Positions 1 to 12,230 of a stretch of DNA of 64,000 nt are shown in pieces (the first letter of the stretch is position 1; the number at the start of each line of letters is the position of its first letter). The notes below the pieces were generated by a model, which ran no database searches, was not told the origin of the DNA, and saw only the letters and a list, made by a program, of their open reading frames with translations. This DNA comes from Cryptomeria japonica. Lineage: Eukaryota; Streptophyta; Pinopsida; Cupressales; Cupressaceae. The translations under genes and the position numbers were made by a program. The stretch covers positions 761,861,648-761,925,647 of the forward strand of contig NC_081414.1 in NCBI RefSeq assembly GCF_030272615.1, read 5' to 3'.

Positions 1-32
1 GAGAGGATGCATCTTTTGACTTATGCATCGGC

Positions 33-2856
33 ATGCAGAGGCAACTCTTGCTAAATCTTAAGGCAATCAAGCAGGACAACTCACTGAGGTTTAAGTTTGG
101 ACAACTGTTGGTAGGGTTGTTTTACTATTTCCAAGGCTACTTTCCTAGTGTAGGAGATGTCCAGTGGTCCCCTGACCAACCGATAACCAAGCAGATAAAA
201 GAAAGAATGCAAGCCATTGGAACTGGCTACCCTGAGGTACTGAACAAATATTTTGATGAGGTCAGAAGAAAGATGAGTCAGAGGGTAAGAATCTCAGGTG
301 ACATAGTGAAGAAATACAAAGATGACATCTGTTTCACTATTCAGGTGGACAAATGCCTAATGGAGGCTGTTGAGCCTAGAATGGAGGAGGTAGAGCCAAT
401 GGGCTATGAAGTTATGTTTGACATGCTGGAAGGGTATGCCTCAACCCTTATTGCCTCGCCTCTTGATCCAAAGGCTAAGAGGACCAAAACTTACTTGGAG
501 AGGACTGCACTGGTTGAAGAACCATCAGTAAATAAAGGAAACAAACCGGCAACTAAGAAATCTAAGGCAGTGCCTGCAGCATCGGCACTGACTACCACTG
601 CAACTCCAAGAGTGACCAAGCGGTCACTGGCAAAGAAGAAATTGGAGGTAACACTAGCAAAAGTCTTCGAAAGAAAGAGGAAGACTAAGGCAAATGAACC
701 GGACTCTGAAGAAACCGAGTCTGATGAGTAGCCAAAGAAGGCAAGATAGACAAAGAAGATAAAGAAGAATGAATTGGCAGCATCCGCACCAGTAAATATA
801 GACATCTCCTCTTACAAACCTTTGACACATTGTCAAAGAATAGTAAAAAATATTAGGAGAAAGCTACTTCATGATTTAATAGACTATTATGATGAATTTA
901 ATAGTGAGGAAAAAGATGAAGTACTACAGGAAATCATTCTTTATTTATGTAAAAATGACTGGTCACCATCAAAGATTAAATCTCAAACACAAGATTCATT
1001 ATTTAAAGCATTAGATAATAAATGGCACATTGCCATTGAAAAGGAACATGAGATTACGGAGAAAGTCTTTGCACAGTACTTCCCCGAACTCTCAAATTCA
1101 GAATTATTTGATGCCCTAGATCAAAATAAAGGTCTCTTCTTCACAAGGAGAAGAAGACTCTAGTTGTTGGAGGGGAGAGTTGATGATGTTGAAAAAGATA
1201 CACATCATCATATGGCTCATGCTATCATCTCTCACAAAGCATGAATGGCCAACCTCTGAGCGGAAAAGGAACTGGTTATTTCCAAACTGGATGAGGTCTT
1301 TGATGAGGAAGGAAACCTAGTTGAAGAACCAATCAACAACATCGATGTCGATGCCTTGGATGTAGATGATGTCACTCAAGACATACCTTCTGAGGGAACT
1401 AAACAAGGGCAACAGGCCGATCAGGGTGGTGAACAAGCTGAGGACACACAGCAAGCGGCAAAGGAACTAGAAGAGAAAAAGAAGAAGGATGAAGATGAGA
1501 AATAGAAGAAAGAGGAAGAGAAGAGAAAAGAGGAAGAGGAGAAATGGAAAGATGAAGAAAAGAAGAAGTAAGAAGATGATAGGAAAAAGAAAGAAGAAGA
1601 GGATAAGGAAGAAAAGAGAAAGAAGGAAGAAGAGGAGAAGAAAAAGAAGGAAGAGGAAGAAGGAAGAGGAAGAATAGAAGGAAGAGGAAGAATAGAAGAA
1701 GAAGGAAGTAGAAGAGAAGAAGAAGAAGGAAGAGGAAGAATAGGAGAAGGAAGTAGAAGATAAGAAGAAGAAGGAAGAGGAAGAACAAAAGAAGAAGGAA
1801 GAGGAAGCACAAAAGAAGGAAGAAGAAGTAAAGAAGAAGGTAGAAGTAGAGTAGAAGTAGAAAGAAGAAGACAAGAAGAAGATGGAAGAGGAAGAGAAGA
1901 AAAAGAGAGAAGAGAAAGAGAAGGAAGAGAAGGAGAGGAAAAAGAAGGAAGAAGCAGACAAGACAATCGAAGCGATGAAGAGCACACAAATGGAGACTCC
2001 TAAGGCAACCGCTAGCCAAGCCAAACCGGCTGCTATCTCAAGCCCCATTGATCTCCAATCTGCAAGTGAGTCTGAGCTTATGTAGAGCATCAAGGTTGCC
2101 CAAGAGTGCCTTGAAGGCATTCGCAGGAAAAGGGAACAAGATATTATTCAGGCAGCTGTAGACACACTTACCTATTTAATCCCCTGTACCAATCTTCCTA
2201 ACACTGAATCATCACTAGCACAACTCAAACTTCTGTGTACTATAGTGGATGATCAGGTACAGAGTCTGGAAGAAGCAGTAGAGGCCAATGTAAAGAAAGA
2301 GCACCAAAAGGCTCTTAATGTTTCTCTAGTGAAGAAGTTGAATGAGCTTAGGACTGAATTGCTAAAAGATCAAAAGGACATAAGGAATGTCTTGGATGAG
2401 GGAAACTTGCTACTCAGCAAAATCTGTCAACCTCATCTATTCTGTGATGATGTTCTATCCAAGAAGTAATAGCTTCAAATGGACTTACAGTCCTACTTGG
2501 GCACATTCAAGACTCCTTATGATTCCTTTGCAGCATATGGGCAAACTGTTCACCGGTTCCAGATCCAGTCAGCCAAGATGGAGCAAGAGATTAGCACACG
2601 GTCTAGGGATTTGCAAGAGCTTCAACTGGAATTACTTCCATGACTACAAATTCTTCAAAAGTGTTATCTGAACCTGGATGCCCTGACAGTCACACAGGAA
2701 CTGAGCATAATAGATGCCATGGAGGAACAGGTATCCCAGATGCAGACAGAGAAGGAAGTGGCAACCTCTGTACTTGAGTCTTGGTCCCTATCCATGAAAC
2801 AATTTTTGCAGGACTATAAATCAGTTTTTGACAAGTATTATTCATTACTATCATAA
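33..2856 (+). pseudogene. Decayed coiled-coil protein frame carried by element 1, function unknown
   Basis: I do not recognise the family. One frame runs from position 33 or earlier through TAG stops near 729, 747 and 1161, enters a Glu/Lys-rich block (about 1440-1960) where the frame slips, and resumes at 2245-2856, ending in a TAA. The first 230 residues are mixed with a basic, Lys/Thr-rich end. The next section is helical, then comes the E/K block, then a heptad-like coiled coil rich in Gln, Leu and Glu. It has no retroviral motifs. Its place between the missing 5' LTR and a copia PPT/LTR shows it is element-borne. Most stops are TAG and read as former CAG. It could be the C-terminal half of a protein family also remnant at 27520-28230, but I cannot confirm that. 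Confidence 0.55.
1440..1960 (+). repeat. GAA/GAG/AAG polypurine tract
   Basis: About 520 bases are almost purely A and G on the plus strand and built from GAA, GAG and AAG triplets, encoding Glu/Lys in the element 1 frame. Length change by slippage is likely and would explain the frame shift inside it. The complementary strand gives long Ser/Phe/Leu-rich open frames that are by-products of the composition. Confidence 0.85.
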
Positions 2857-3198
2857 ACTCTTTTATATATATATGGAAATAGGGTTTTTTAGTGGTACTT
2901 TGTCATTGTTGGCAAAGGAGGAGAAGTATATCTAGTTTTTGGTTTTAAAATCTTGATCTTCTGCCATATGGGGGAGAAGTATATCAGGGGGAGAAGTATC
3001 TATTTTGAAATTTTGATATATGCTGTGATATATGTTATATGCTCTGATGATTATGCTCTGTATGCAAAATTGCTATACACTGTTTTGATTAAGGGATAGT
3101 GTATATGCTTAGGGGGAGCAATTTTGTTAATGGCAAGATTTTGTTGTAAAACACTTAGATGTCAAAATTTTATTTTCCTAAGTGTTGCCATCAATGCC

Positions 3199-3210
3199 AA
3201 AGGGGTAGAT
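3199..3210 (+). promoter_or_regulatory. Polypurine tract of element 1
   Basis: AAAGGGGTAGAT sits directly before the LTR start TGTTGG. The same phrase ATCAATGCCAAAGGGGGAGA precedes the 3' LTRs of elements 2 and 3. This is the plus-strand DNA priming site of LTR retrotransposons. The G-to-T change inside it distinguishes it from the intact copies. Confidence 0.75.
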
Positions 3211-4363
3211 TGTTGGCATTTTTTATGTTTATGTTGTGATTGTCATTGATGGACACACACTTGTATTGAGATCCCCTTTATATGTATGAGCTCATGCTCA
3301 ATCGCTATTTGTTCCAACTGATATGTGGTATACTAGTCTTTAGATTAGTGGTGATTTTGCAGAATGTGTTTCTCGGTCTGAAGCGGCATGTCAACCCCAA
3401 GCGGTTCATAGATCACAAGCGACATGAGGGAGCAAAGTGGCACAACACATTCTTACCAGTCTTCATTGTTGTCAAACCGGCAACTAGTATTTTTGTATGA
3501 ACTAGTAATACTCTGTAATGAGTTACCAACTAGCATTTTGAGATGAGTTACCAATCCACTGATTGTTTGATGGTGCCGACACATTGATGGTGCTTCTTGT
3601 GTCATGTTACTGAGTATGTCTAGATTCATTGAACCTAGGAAATTGTAATGTAATCCTATTGGACCGACATGAAATCGGATTCCTTTAAAAGGACATCACG
3701 TCTAGGGTTTTAAGTTGTTGCTGAAAGGGTTAATGTTGAGCTAGGGTTTAAGGTGGGAGTCGAGAATGATCTTATCTAAGAAGATCAAGTTGTAACTATG
3801 AGAGAGAGAGAGAAGACTGAAGTAATGCTGGAATGCATTAGCTATGAGCAATACTCGATCTAACCAAGCAGTTTGTGCTATTAGATAGATCAAACACTTG
3901 TTGATTACTCACATCTTTGACAAGTCTGTAGCCCTTAACCGGGTAGGCCTCAAAACCTTTGTAAAACCCTCTAACAAGGTGGTTCACACATGTGAATCTA
4001 AAATCCTCTAACAAAGTAGTCTTTAATTGGACTTATCTCCTAACAGAGATTGAGATTCCTAATAGGATCTATTCTAGTGAAGAACATTGTAAGACCTTAA
4101 CCGGTCTAGTTTCTATTCTGCAGATAGTGACTTGTGAGTTCCATCTCACTGTGGTTTTTCCCAGTTGGGTTTCCACATCAAATATCTTGTGTTATGGTTG
4201 TATTGCTTTTGTGGGTGAATTCTTTATTTTCATTTTGGTTTGCATGTGTGGTAATCGGTTTGATTGTTAGACTGCTTTACCGGTTTATCTTTAGACTGTG
4301 TAAGTGTTTTAGTGCAGAAATTTTTGGCATACTAATTCACCCCCCCCCTCTTAGTATTCATCA
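3211..4363 (+). repeat. 3' LTR of element 1
   Basis: Starts with TGTTGG after the polypurine tract and ends near the C-run plus CTCTTAGT...TTCATCA, which resembles the CACCCCCCCTCTTAGTTGTTC ends of the copia LTRs at 29.5 and 37.7 kb. It includes a (GA)n stretch near 3800. The exact last base and any target duplication cannot be fixed because the 5' LTR is outside the window. Confidence 0.65.
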
Positions 4364-5728
4364 ATCCAATCATGGGATCATATAAGTTCCAAATCCATAA
4401 TACATAAAATAAAGCATCCATAATAGTTCCATCATAAAAAATCATTGAAATGCTAGGATGGGTCGGGGTAGGGCCTCACATAAATGTAGTGTCATAAAAT
4501 TACAACCCTAGCAATTTTTGACCACATTAGGGTCCTCATGAATGCAAAATGGAATCCCCTTTCCTAATCAGAGATTGGAGACTACTCAACCCCTAAAAAC
4601 TACTTCTCCCTTGCCCTTCGCACCACCCTGTCTGCACTATGCCCTAGAGAAAAGGGCAGGATAGGGGCATGGCACCCCGATCCCCCCTAGGATAGGGACA
4701 TGGCACCCCTATCCTCCCAGAATAGGGGCATGGCAATTCTGTTCCTTCCCTATTTTGGGGCAGGACCTTTACTAAGTTTGCATAGAAGCTTATGCAGTGA
4801 GTGAGAAAACTTCCCTAATGTCGGCCTGTGACAAAAATCAATTTCATTAACCCAGATTGACAAGTATAAAAGTCTCAATTCCCCTTCCATTTTGGCATAA
4901 GATAGATACATGAGATCATGCATTCAATCATGCAAGAGCATTCAATTATTCTTTTCTTGCATTGAGCATTCTCAAGTCTCCCTTCAAAGCTAGGTTTTGC
5001 ATCCAAGTCAAGGATCCAACCATTGAAGAGGAGATTCATTCCAAGATTCAACTTCATACAAGCATTTTTATCAACATTTCTATCACAACCTCCCTTGAGG
5101 TGTTTTAAATTTCAGTCTTTCATTTACATTTACTTGCAAGTAATTTCTCTCATTACTTGGTTAATTCCAAAAGGAGGGTTTGACTTGAAGGAAAACCCCC
5201 AATCCCAACCCATTTTCCTCTCTTTTTTGTGTGTAGGTTGCAACTGTGCAACTGTACTTTTGGATTTTGACTTCATTTGTAGAGGTGGAAAAACCCTTTT
5301 TGTTTCATAGATTTTTTGGAGGACCATGTACATTCCTGCCACAGTCCCAACAAATTTTCTTCAAATTCACAAGGCGGATTCATCTCAAGATATTACTACC
5401 AAATCCAGGTGCACAACTTCATACCATGCTTCGATCTCAAGTTATAATTAGTTCTTTGCCACTTTTGCACTTAGTCTCTATACATAATCCAATCAATTCC
5501 TTTTCATTCTGAGTAGAAGAGGGGATTGGCTTATCATTCTCATTTCATTGAGAATTCTATCTTCTTCTTTGGAGGTTGAATCTAATGTATTTTTCCCCCT
5601 TTCCCAATGTAATGCATGAAAAGTGTTTGAAAGGAAATCCATAGTGAAACTCTCATCTCTTCTAGGAGGGAAAGGGTAGCTTTCCTCTTGATCTCTCATT
5701 CACACATTTTTCACCCACCATTACATTT
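4364..5728. other. Unassigned, possible LTR or leader fragment
   Basis: No supported gene. Near 4650-4735 a unit of about 30 bases containing ATAGGGGCATGGCA repeats three times with changes. A TATA-like TATAAAAG lies at 4865-4872 on the plus strand, followed by CT-rich, AT-rich sequence typical of an LTR R/U5 or leader. No matching second copy is in the window. The short open frames here show no recognisable domain. Confidence 0.35.
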
Positions 5729-6119
5729 TGGTGACATTAAAGATAATACTAGTAGAGAAAAAATGATGAAACCAAACTAATAATTCATAGAATACGAAAT
5801 AACTAAAATGAAATAAAAGAGAAGAAGTAAAAGAAAACTCACAACTAGTCCACAATTGGAGCCTCCCGTAAAACGACAATTCTTCTATAGCTATTCACCT
5901 ACACACACATGAGAGAGAAAATGTTGGAGGTTGTGTTTTGGATCCTACCTAATTCAGACCTCCATTTTGTTATTTCCACCTCCATGGACAACCTAGCTAG
6001 AACCACAAGGAGATAAAATGATAAAGATAATGGGAAGACAATGTAAGATAAAAGAACGATAATAGTGAGATGAATAGAAAAGAGAATAAAGAAACTCCCC
6101 TTTCCAAGGTTCTATGACA
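5729..6119 (-). repeat. Left terminal repeat (3' LTR) of the outer gypsy element
   Basis: Aligns by eye with 26188-26576 over its whole length (shared words include GGAGCCTCCC, CTATAGCTATTCAC, AATGGGAAGACAATG and CTATGACA). The sequence just inside it (6120 onward) is not a polypurine tract in the element's orientation, so the inner edge may be a deletion junction. Confidence 0.5.
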
Positions 6120-7934
6120 ATGGCATTGTGAACTATTCAAAAAGCCACAACAATGGTAGTGTTTATGAGAGAAGCTATAAAATTGTCCCAAGAGTTTGCC
6201 AAAAGCTCCAACCTACAAAAAGAGATCTCAAAATTCCAAATGATTCTCAAAATGCCTTCAAACGAGAGAGATATAGACCTTGGACAAAAAACCAATGTCG
6301 GTGGATGCATGCAAAGGCATTACGATTCCTTCTAGGTGCAGACATAACACTCAAATGGCCACCTATGAACTATCAGATTCATGGGATGCTAGTACGCCAT
6401 GCAGACATCTTTGCACCGTGTTAGAGTCCCAAAGGTGATAGATTGATAGAGTTAGTAATACTCCAGTTTGAAGATAACAAGGAAATATCAATGGACAAAA
6501 GGCAAAGATGGTGGTACCTGACTTTTGATGATGTGGAAGAAAGAACCACTTATTACATTTAATTACATAAGGTGTGACTTTTGATATTACATTTTTCCCT
6601 GAGTAATGAGCATGTCTTTGCTAAGAGATGCGAAACTAAAGTAGAGGAAGTTAAAGAAGAAAGTCAAAATAGGGAGGAAGATTTTCGTTGATTCGACAAG
6701 GTTGCCCCCAGTGAGATGAAGTTGATATTTGGAATAGATATTCTTACTCGATGCATCACAAACATACTAGTTGTAATCTATCATATTGGATGCTAAGATA
6801 AAGGATTGGTTTAAGATAAGTATGATAGTGTAACAAAAACAAGCTTCACATTGGAGGAAAGCCCTTAGTTATGAAAAGATGCAAGATAAACAGCTATCGC
6901 GATATGAGATGTACCTTTATGGATAGAAAAGTGCATTATGCTAGATAGCCATACATTAGGGCGATGCGATATGTCGATAGGGATAAACATATGATAGGGA
7001 AAGATATATGCCAGTATGGATGAGCATACAATAGGGTGAAAAGATAGATAGGCTATAGTTGGCATGGGTAGTGATATGCTAGATAGTCATGCAATTGGGT
7101 GATTAAAGATAGATTTGGTAAGTAGTAGATTGGCCCCTATCAAGGCAAACAAAAAGTGATAGAACAAATGGTTTGGCCCCCATCTAGGTGAAAAAGATAA
7201 AGTAAAAGATCAAGTGGTTTGGCCCCCATCTAGATAAGCATGAAAGGGTGATGAATAGGAAATGCTACTACAAAATATTGATTGACAAAAGAAGATTATG
7301 CAGCTATGAAGGCCCCCCTTAGAATGATATGTAAAAAAGGCATGTCATTCTAACGAGAAGAGTAGTTGTGTCATGTCAACATAGCGAGATGTTTCCATGG
7401 AATGACACCACTAGCTAGTGACACAAAGATGTCCACAACATCAGTTATGAATGCAAGAGGACAGGGGGATCCAATAGTTTGGCATCAAAACCCATAATAG
7501 TGAGAATAATATATAATACAACTGCGAGATGAGTATATCATCATAGCACCAAAGTTCTCAAATCTGAGGAAGAGAACATGAAGACAAAGGTAAAATAAAA
7601 ATGTTGGGTCAACACGGAAGAAGGCCAAAGATCTCCACAACACTGCGCATCATCCCCAAATAGTGAAAAAGCATGATATGATAGATAGAACAAATAGAGA
7701 GACAAATACAAGAAGATGCATGACAAAAAATCTCTTGTATCTGAATACATATAGAGTAACTCAAGTCCTCTTAGAGACAACAACAGATAAAGACAATCAA
7801 CTTCCCATATCCAAGTACCTATGGAGTAACTTGGGTCCTCCTGGAGGGAACAAACATATAAAGAAACCATGGGGGAAGACAATCAAGCTCACACACACAA
7901 AAAGATGGAGGGAAGAGATAAACACCCTAAAGGT
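6120..7934 (-). other. Non-coding stretch of the outer gypsy element
   Basis: No reading frame with a recognisable domain on either strand. It holds short repeated phrases such as TTGGCCCCCATCTAG (two near-copies around 7170-7235) and many GATAG/TAGAT words (6890-7110). Its position after the protease extension suggests remnants of a deleted pol or a long 3' untranslated region. Confidence 0.4.
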
Positions 7935-9679
7935 CATCCTGTAAGATATCATCGTCCTCCCAATCTAGGTCATAGGGACAAGGAGGATGAGCTCTAAGAA
8001 AGACAATAGTAAGATCTTGACCAAATTCCTCATTAGCAACGAGGGAAAGGGACAAAGAAGAAACATTGTTTGCATCCACATGCTCAAAGGAGGTAAGGGT
8101 CAATGATCATGTGAAGATCGTGGACAAGGTCGGGATATCCTCCAAGGAGTCAAACATGCAAGACTTCGTAGAAGAAGTAGGTGACTTGCTCGGAGAAGAT
8201 GAAATGAGGACAAGACTATAGACCTCCAAAAGAGGGGTAGTGAAAAATTTAGGAGAAGGTGGGGCCTTCTAAATAATGTACAAAGAAAAAGGCAAATTGC
8301 TAGGCATAGAAATGGGTGAGGAGCATAGTTGCGAGGATTTCCACCTTTGAAACTCTAGAACAAGGCCCTTTTCAAGTTTGCATTTGGGTTGGACAAGAGA
8401 AGAAAGTCTCTTATCAACTGTAGTGGCTTTAAGGATCCCAAGAAAGCTCTAATGTTGGCATAGTTGCGAAGCAGGGGGAGCAAATAGAGCTGCGCTAGAC
8501 ACAACCTGCGTATGAAACATGTCAATGGGCCAAGAAAATGTAGGTATGTCCAAAAAAGAGGCAATAAGGGGCGGATCCAAAAAAGGAGAAATGAAAACCT
8601 GCACCTATTAAGGGGGATGTTCATCAATGGTCCCCAAAGCGGTAGGAAGCAAAATTTAATAGGTTGCAGAGATAGGAAAATTTGAAGGAACAGGCTTCGA
8701 TACAACAGGACCAGGTGTTGAAGAGGCACCAATGGGTTGTAGAGTGGCATCACATTGTCGAGCCATGGCCTATCAAAAGTTTTTACACCCATGCAAATGC
8801 TAATTATAATAGAGGTGAGGACCACCAATCGAAGCTCTGGAACCGTGTTAGGGGCAGGAGAAGGCCCAACTAATGAAACAGGAGGTGCATCTAGGATAGG
8901 CACCACATTCACAATAATGGATGCCCTACCTTGCTTCATTTGAGGAGCGATTAGAGGAATGGAGGGTACTAACATGGGCTATGAAGAAAGAGCGAGCAGT
9001 GATGAATGAACCCAAGAGGAACACTTCCCTTTCTCATAAAGAGAGGTTCAAGGGATATCAACAATGATCAGGAGCTCAAAGGGAGGGTGGACCGTAGCCT
9101 TTGACAACGTAGGTACCTTTCCATTAACTATGCTACATGCATTCATAGGAATAGAAGACACCATTGGAAGTTGTGCTGTCCTAGGTGGGCATGGAGGGCT
9201 ATTCAAGGGAACAAGCTTAGCTTTGATCTCTTGTGCTGATGAGACATGAGGCACCACCTACTCCAAGATGGGAATCAATGGAGTAGAGGTCGATGTAGGA
9301 AGAGATAATAAAAAACTAGGTTGCATTGATTTAAGAGCCAACTACCTCATCCTATACTTGTAGTATGTGTGGTACATCAAGTCACTATAGAATGGGCCCC
9401 ATTGGAGAAAGCCAAAAATGATCTAGCGAATAGTCCCCATGAGCTACTAAGGGTCGATATCCAATATCTTGGATGACATGCACCAAACCCTCATGGAGAA
9501 ACTTGAGACATTTATGAATTACTAAAGAGACCACCTCCATGGAAATCAACCAGGGAATGCCTAGCTTAGCTTGAAATAGGTGCGACTCAATAATGATCAT
9601 AAATCAAGACGATATTGCCTTAGGTCCTACGAGGACCTTCAAGGTGATGCTACCCATAGGAGAGAGAAAAATTGTCATG
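7935..9679 (-). pseudogene. Outer gypsy polyprotein: protease C-terminal half and extension
   Basis: Read right to left, a Gly-Ser-Ile-Thr-Leu-Lys-Val stretch near 9650 leads to HLFQAKLGIPWLISM at about 9540-9585. This corresponds to the LGRPWL motif and flanking strand near the C-terminal end of plant gypsy aspartic proteases. Downstream come KCLKFLHEGLVHVI and then a Pro/Ser-rich, low-homology region ending near 7935 in an acidic DWEDDDIL-like stretch. Several stops interrupt it. The matching N-terminal half, with the active-site region, is at 18118-18325, beyond the inserted element. The polyprotein stops before any reverse transcriptase. Confidence 0.55.
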
Positions 9680-9684
9680 TGTTC

Positions 9685-12230
9685 TGTTGGTTCCCAAAAC
9701 CATAGATAGGAAAACCAAAAGACTTACCAGATCCTCAAGTAGTCCAATCAGCCTTGGCCAATGAACAAGGATGATCAAAAACCAAATCCCTCCACACTTT
9801 ATGCTCCACTGAACCTAGGTGGGTATCCCTCTTCCTCTTAAGCACAAAAGAGGTTATTTATAGTGGATTTAAACCTTTTAGCAAGTTTAACTATGCTTTA
9901 TTAAGTGCTTTAAACTGAATGCTTTGAAAAGAAATGATTGTGAATATATATTAAAAATAAGATTGTTTTCAAGACTTAAATGAAATCTGCATAGATCAGT
10001 TCATATAGGATTTGGGAAGAACATTTCTCTATCAAGGACCTTGAATGCATATAGATCAAAACATTAAAAGATCAATAACAGACCAGTGCCTCTATCCAGG
10101 GATATATATGACACTTTGTGGACAACACATCTTATCAACTCAAGAGATAATTGCTCATCAACTATGAAGGTTTAGTATGCATTACACAAACAATAAGAAC
10201 TCAATATTTCACTTAATGCAATGGCATGTGATTCACATCATATCAAATCTATAAACAAATTTATCAAGAGGACAAAGATAATCATCAATACAAAAGTGCA
10301 CACAATATTTGGAAAAAGAAAACAGTGAACCTCGTATATTAATCCTCAGGGGATAATTGCATACATAAGCTATACTTATAGATACTGCATTATAAATTTC
10401 TTGCACAAAATGATACTTCTTCTTTCTATAGACTTCTCTAATACAAAATGATATTCAATCCTTACAGCAGTATATTGTTCTTATGACTCCCCCTCCCCTT
10501 TTACATATAAGAATAACTCCCTATAAGTAAATAAATCAAAAGGTATATATGAAAGGACACACTCTTTCATTCACAGAATAGAAAGCTAGAGACTGTTACA
10601 TTCCAAAGGACACACCCTTTGGTTTAGCAAATAATTTACAAATTAAAACCCTACAAATACTAAATGATGCTTCAATAATGTGTGCTTTATTCTCCGCCTT
10701 GATAAAATTTCTCAGCAAGTATTCATTATCTTCTCATTATTTTTTGCACACAAGAGAAGCCAATTAGATTCCTTTATTTGAAAATAAAACGTATTCCACT
10801 TTATATTTTAGTTTGAAAATACTTGTTTAAAATAATTCATTAAAACCAAAGTATTTCCCTTTAAAAATATTTTGCAAACATAGCATCTGTTCATATAAAA
10901 TAATGATTTATCCTAAAACATATATTCAAAGCACTTATTTAGGATAGATATACATAAATTTCATCTTTAACGCACATTCAAATAATACATAAGGCAGTGT
11001 GATACGATAAGAAATACTTCCCTTTTATTATTCTTTCGGCCAAACTTCCTCCCTCGGCGAGGTGTTCTCATGTCTTATCAATTCTGTATTTTTATCGATA
11101 CTTTTTATTTTCGAGGGGCCTCCTTTTGATTTCTTCGATGAACTTCAGGTCGATGAAACTGCTGCTTTTGGTGAGTCCTTTGAGAGATCCATCGTAGCTT
11201 AGGTTTTTTTGATAAGTCATTTTTTGATGACATGCCCCCTGACTACCACTTCAGTTGCTAACTCATTTTGACCGGACCCACTGTGTGTCACCTCTGGATT
11301 GGCTTTGGGGTTTCTGTCCTACCACCTTACCATGGCCTCACTAACCGATGGAATGAAGCTCTCCCTTGTCACCTAGCTGCAATGGATATTCATCGTGCAT
11401 CTCTTCATAGCGGATCAGTGATAGCCATTAGATCTTTTCCAACTTGCTCACATGTTATCTCCTCTGAACTACTTCCTTAGTGGGCCCCACCACTCAGTCA
11501 CCATGTCGCGGCAAATAAACATCTCACATCTTTCGATCATGGTATAGCGACCACCGTCGGATCGACTCAGTCGATCATCCAATCTTCCTTATCTGCTCGG
11601 CCTTTGACCTTGCCTGAGCGGCTCTCTCTTCTCTTTATCCATCTGTGTCTCATCTCACTCTTTGGTTCTCCCACAAAAACACCTACCCACCACTTGGACC
11701 TAGGTTCTTCTTCTGTACTCTGCCACATGGCACATCCTGATTTGCTTGCAGATCCACCAGGACAACACCTCATCTGCCACCTTGGTAGTCACTATGTCAT
11801 GGGGGATATAAGTCATGCAACTTCCTATCGCTGTATAGCGACCACTATTGGATCAATCTCAAACTTGCATTCTCATTAACCTCCCCACTTTTGCACGTGC
11901 TTTGTCGCCAAGTCATGGGGATAAACTAATGTGCATCTCTACCTTGCGATATAGCCATGGTTGTCAGATCTTTTCACCCAACCGTTAGATCTACCTGACT
12001 TGCTTGATCTTTAGCCTCCATCCTCACCAGTCTATCACAAAATTTGGATGCCTTGAGATGCACACTCACGCAGGGTCCACTGGGTCATTGAGATAGCTCC
12101 TTGTCAAAAGCCTTCAAGCTTTTGACACTATGGATATGTGTGACTTTGCATTTAAATACAAAAAATATCTTTTTGAACAACTAATGTGGGATAAATGGTT
12201 TTATGCCTCCCTTGCTATTGCGTGTGTTCT
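9685..12230 (-). repeat. Truncated 3' LTR of the 9685-18112 element
   Basis: Nearly the same as 15262-17833. In element orientation, a TATA box (CTATAAATAACC) lies at 9863-9852, leaving an R/U5 of roughly 150 bases. Similarity to the right LTR stops at TGTGTTCT (12223-12230). Confidence 0.8.

Larger units (their letters stand above)
1..4363 (+). mobile_element. Element 1: right part of a pol-less copia-like LTR element
   Basis: The window opens inside this element, so its 5' LTR is missing. What is visible is a long decayed reading frame (33-2856), about 340 bases of non-coding 3' region rich in GGGGGAGAAGTAT-type purine blocks, a polypurine tract, and one LTR. The polypurine tract and LTR start (CCAAAGGGGTAGAT, then TGTTGG) match those of the copia elements further right. 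No Gag zinc knuckle, protease, integrase or reverse transcriptase is seen. It therefore looks non-autonomous, dependent on enzymes of related copia elements. The right end is uncertain by about 10 bases because the partner LTR is outside the window. Confidence 0.7.

Noticed and set aside
1399-2120. Long minus-strand open frames rich in Ser, Phe and Leu
   Set aside because: They are the complement of the GAA/GAG tract; low-complexity composition keeps stops away. No domain, no homology pattern.
7541-7944. Overlapping open frames on both strands (7541-7882 minus, 7663-7944 plus)
   Set aside because: No motif, surrounded by stops, in a region that looks like decayed gypsy 3' sequence.
11267-11880. 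Plus-strand open frames repeated at 17116-17585
   Set aside because: They are in the two LTR copies of the 9685-18112 element. The two versions have different stops and no domain.
12223-12230. TGTGTTCT at the left LTR inner edge, similar to both outer flanks, read as a target duplicate or LTR end
   Set aside because: With the right LTR extended to 18112 the ends are canonical TG...CA and the TSD is TGTTC, so this word is only the deletion junction.
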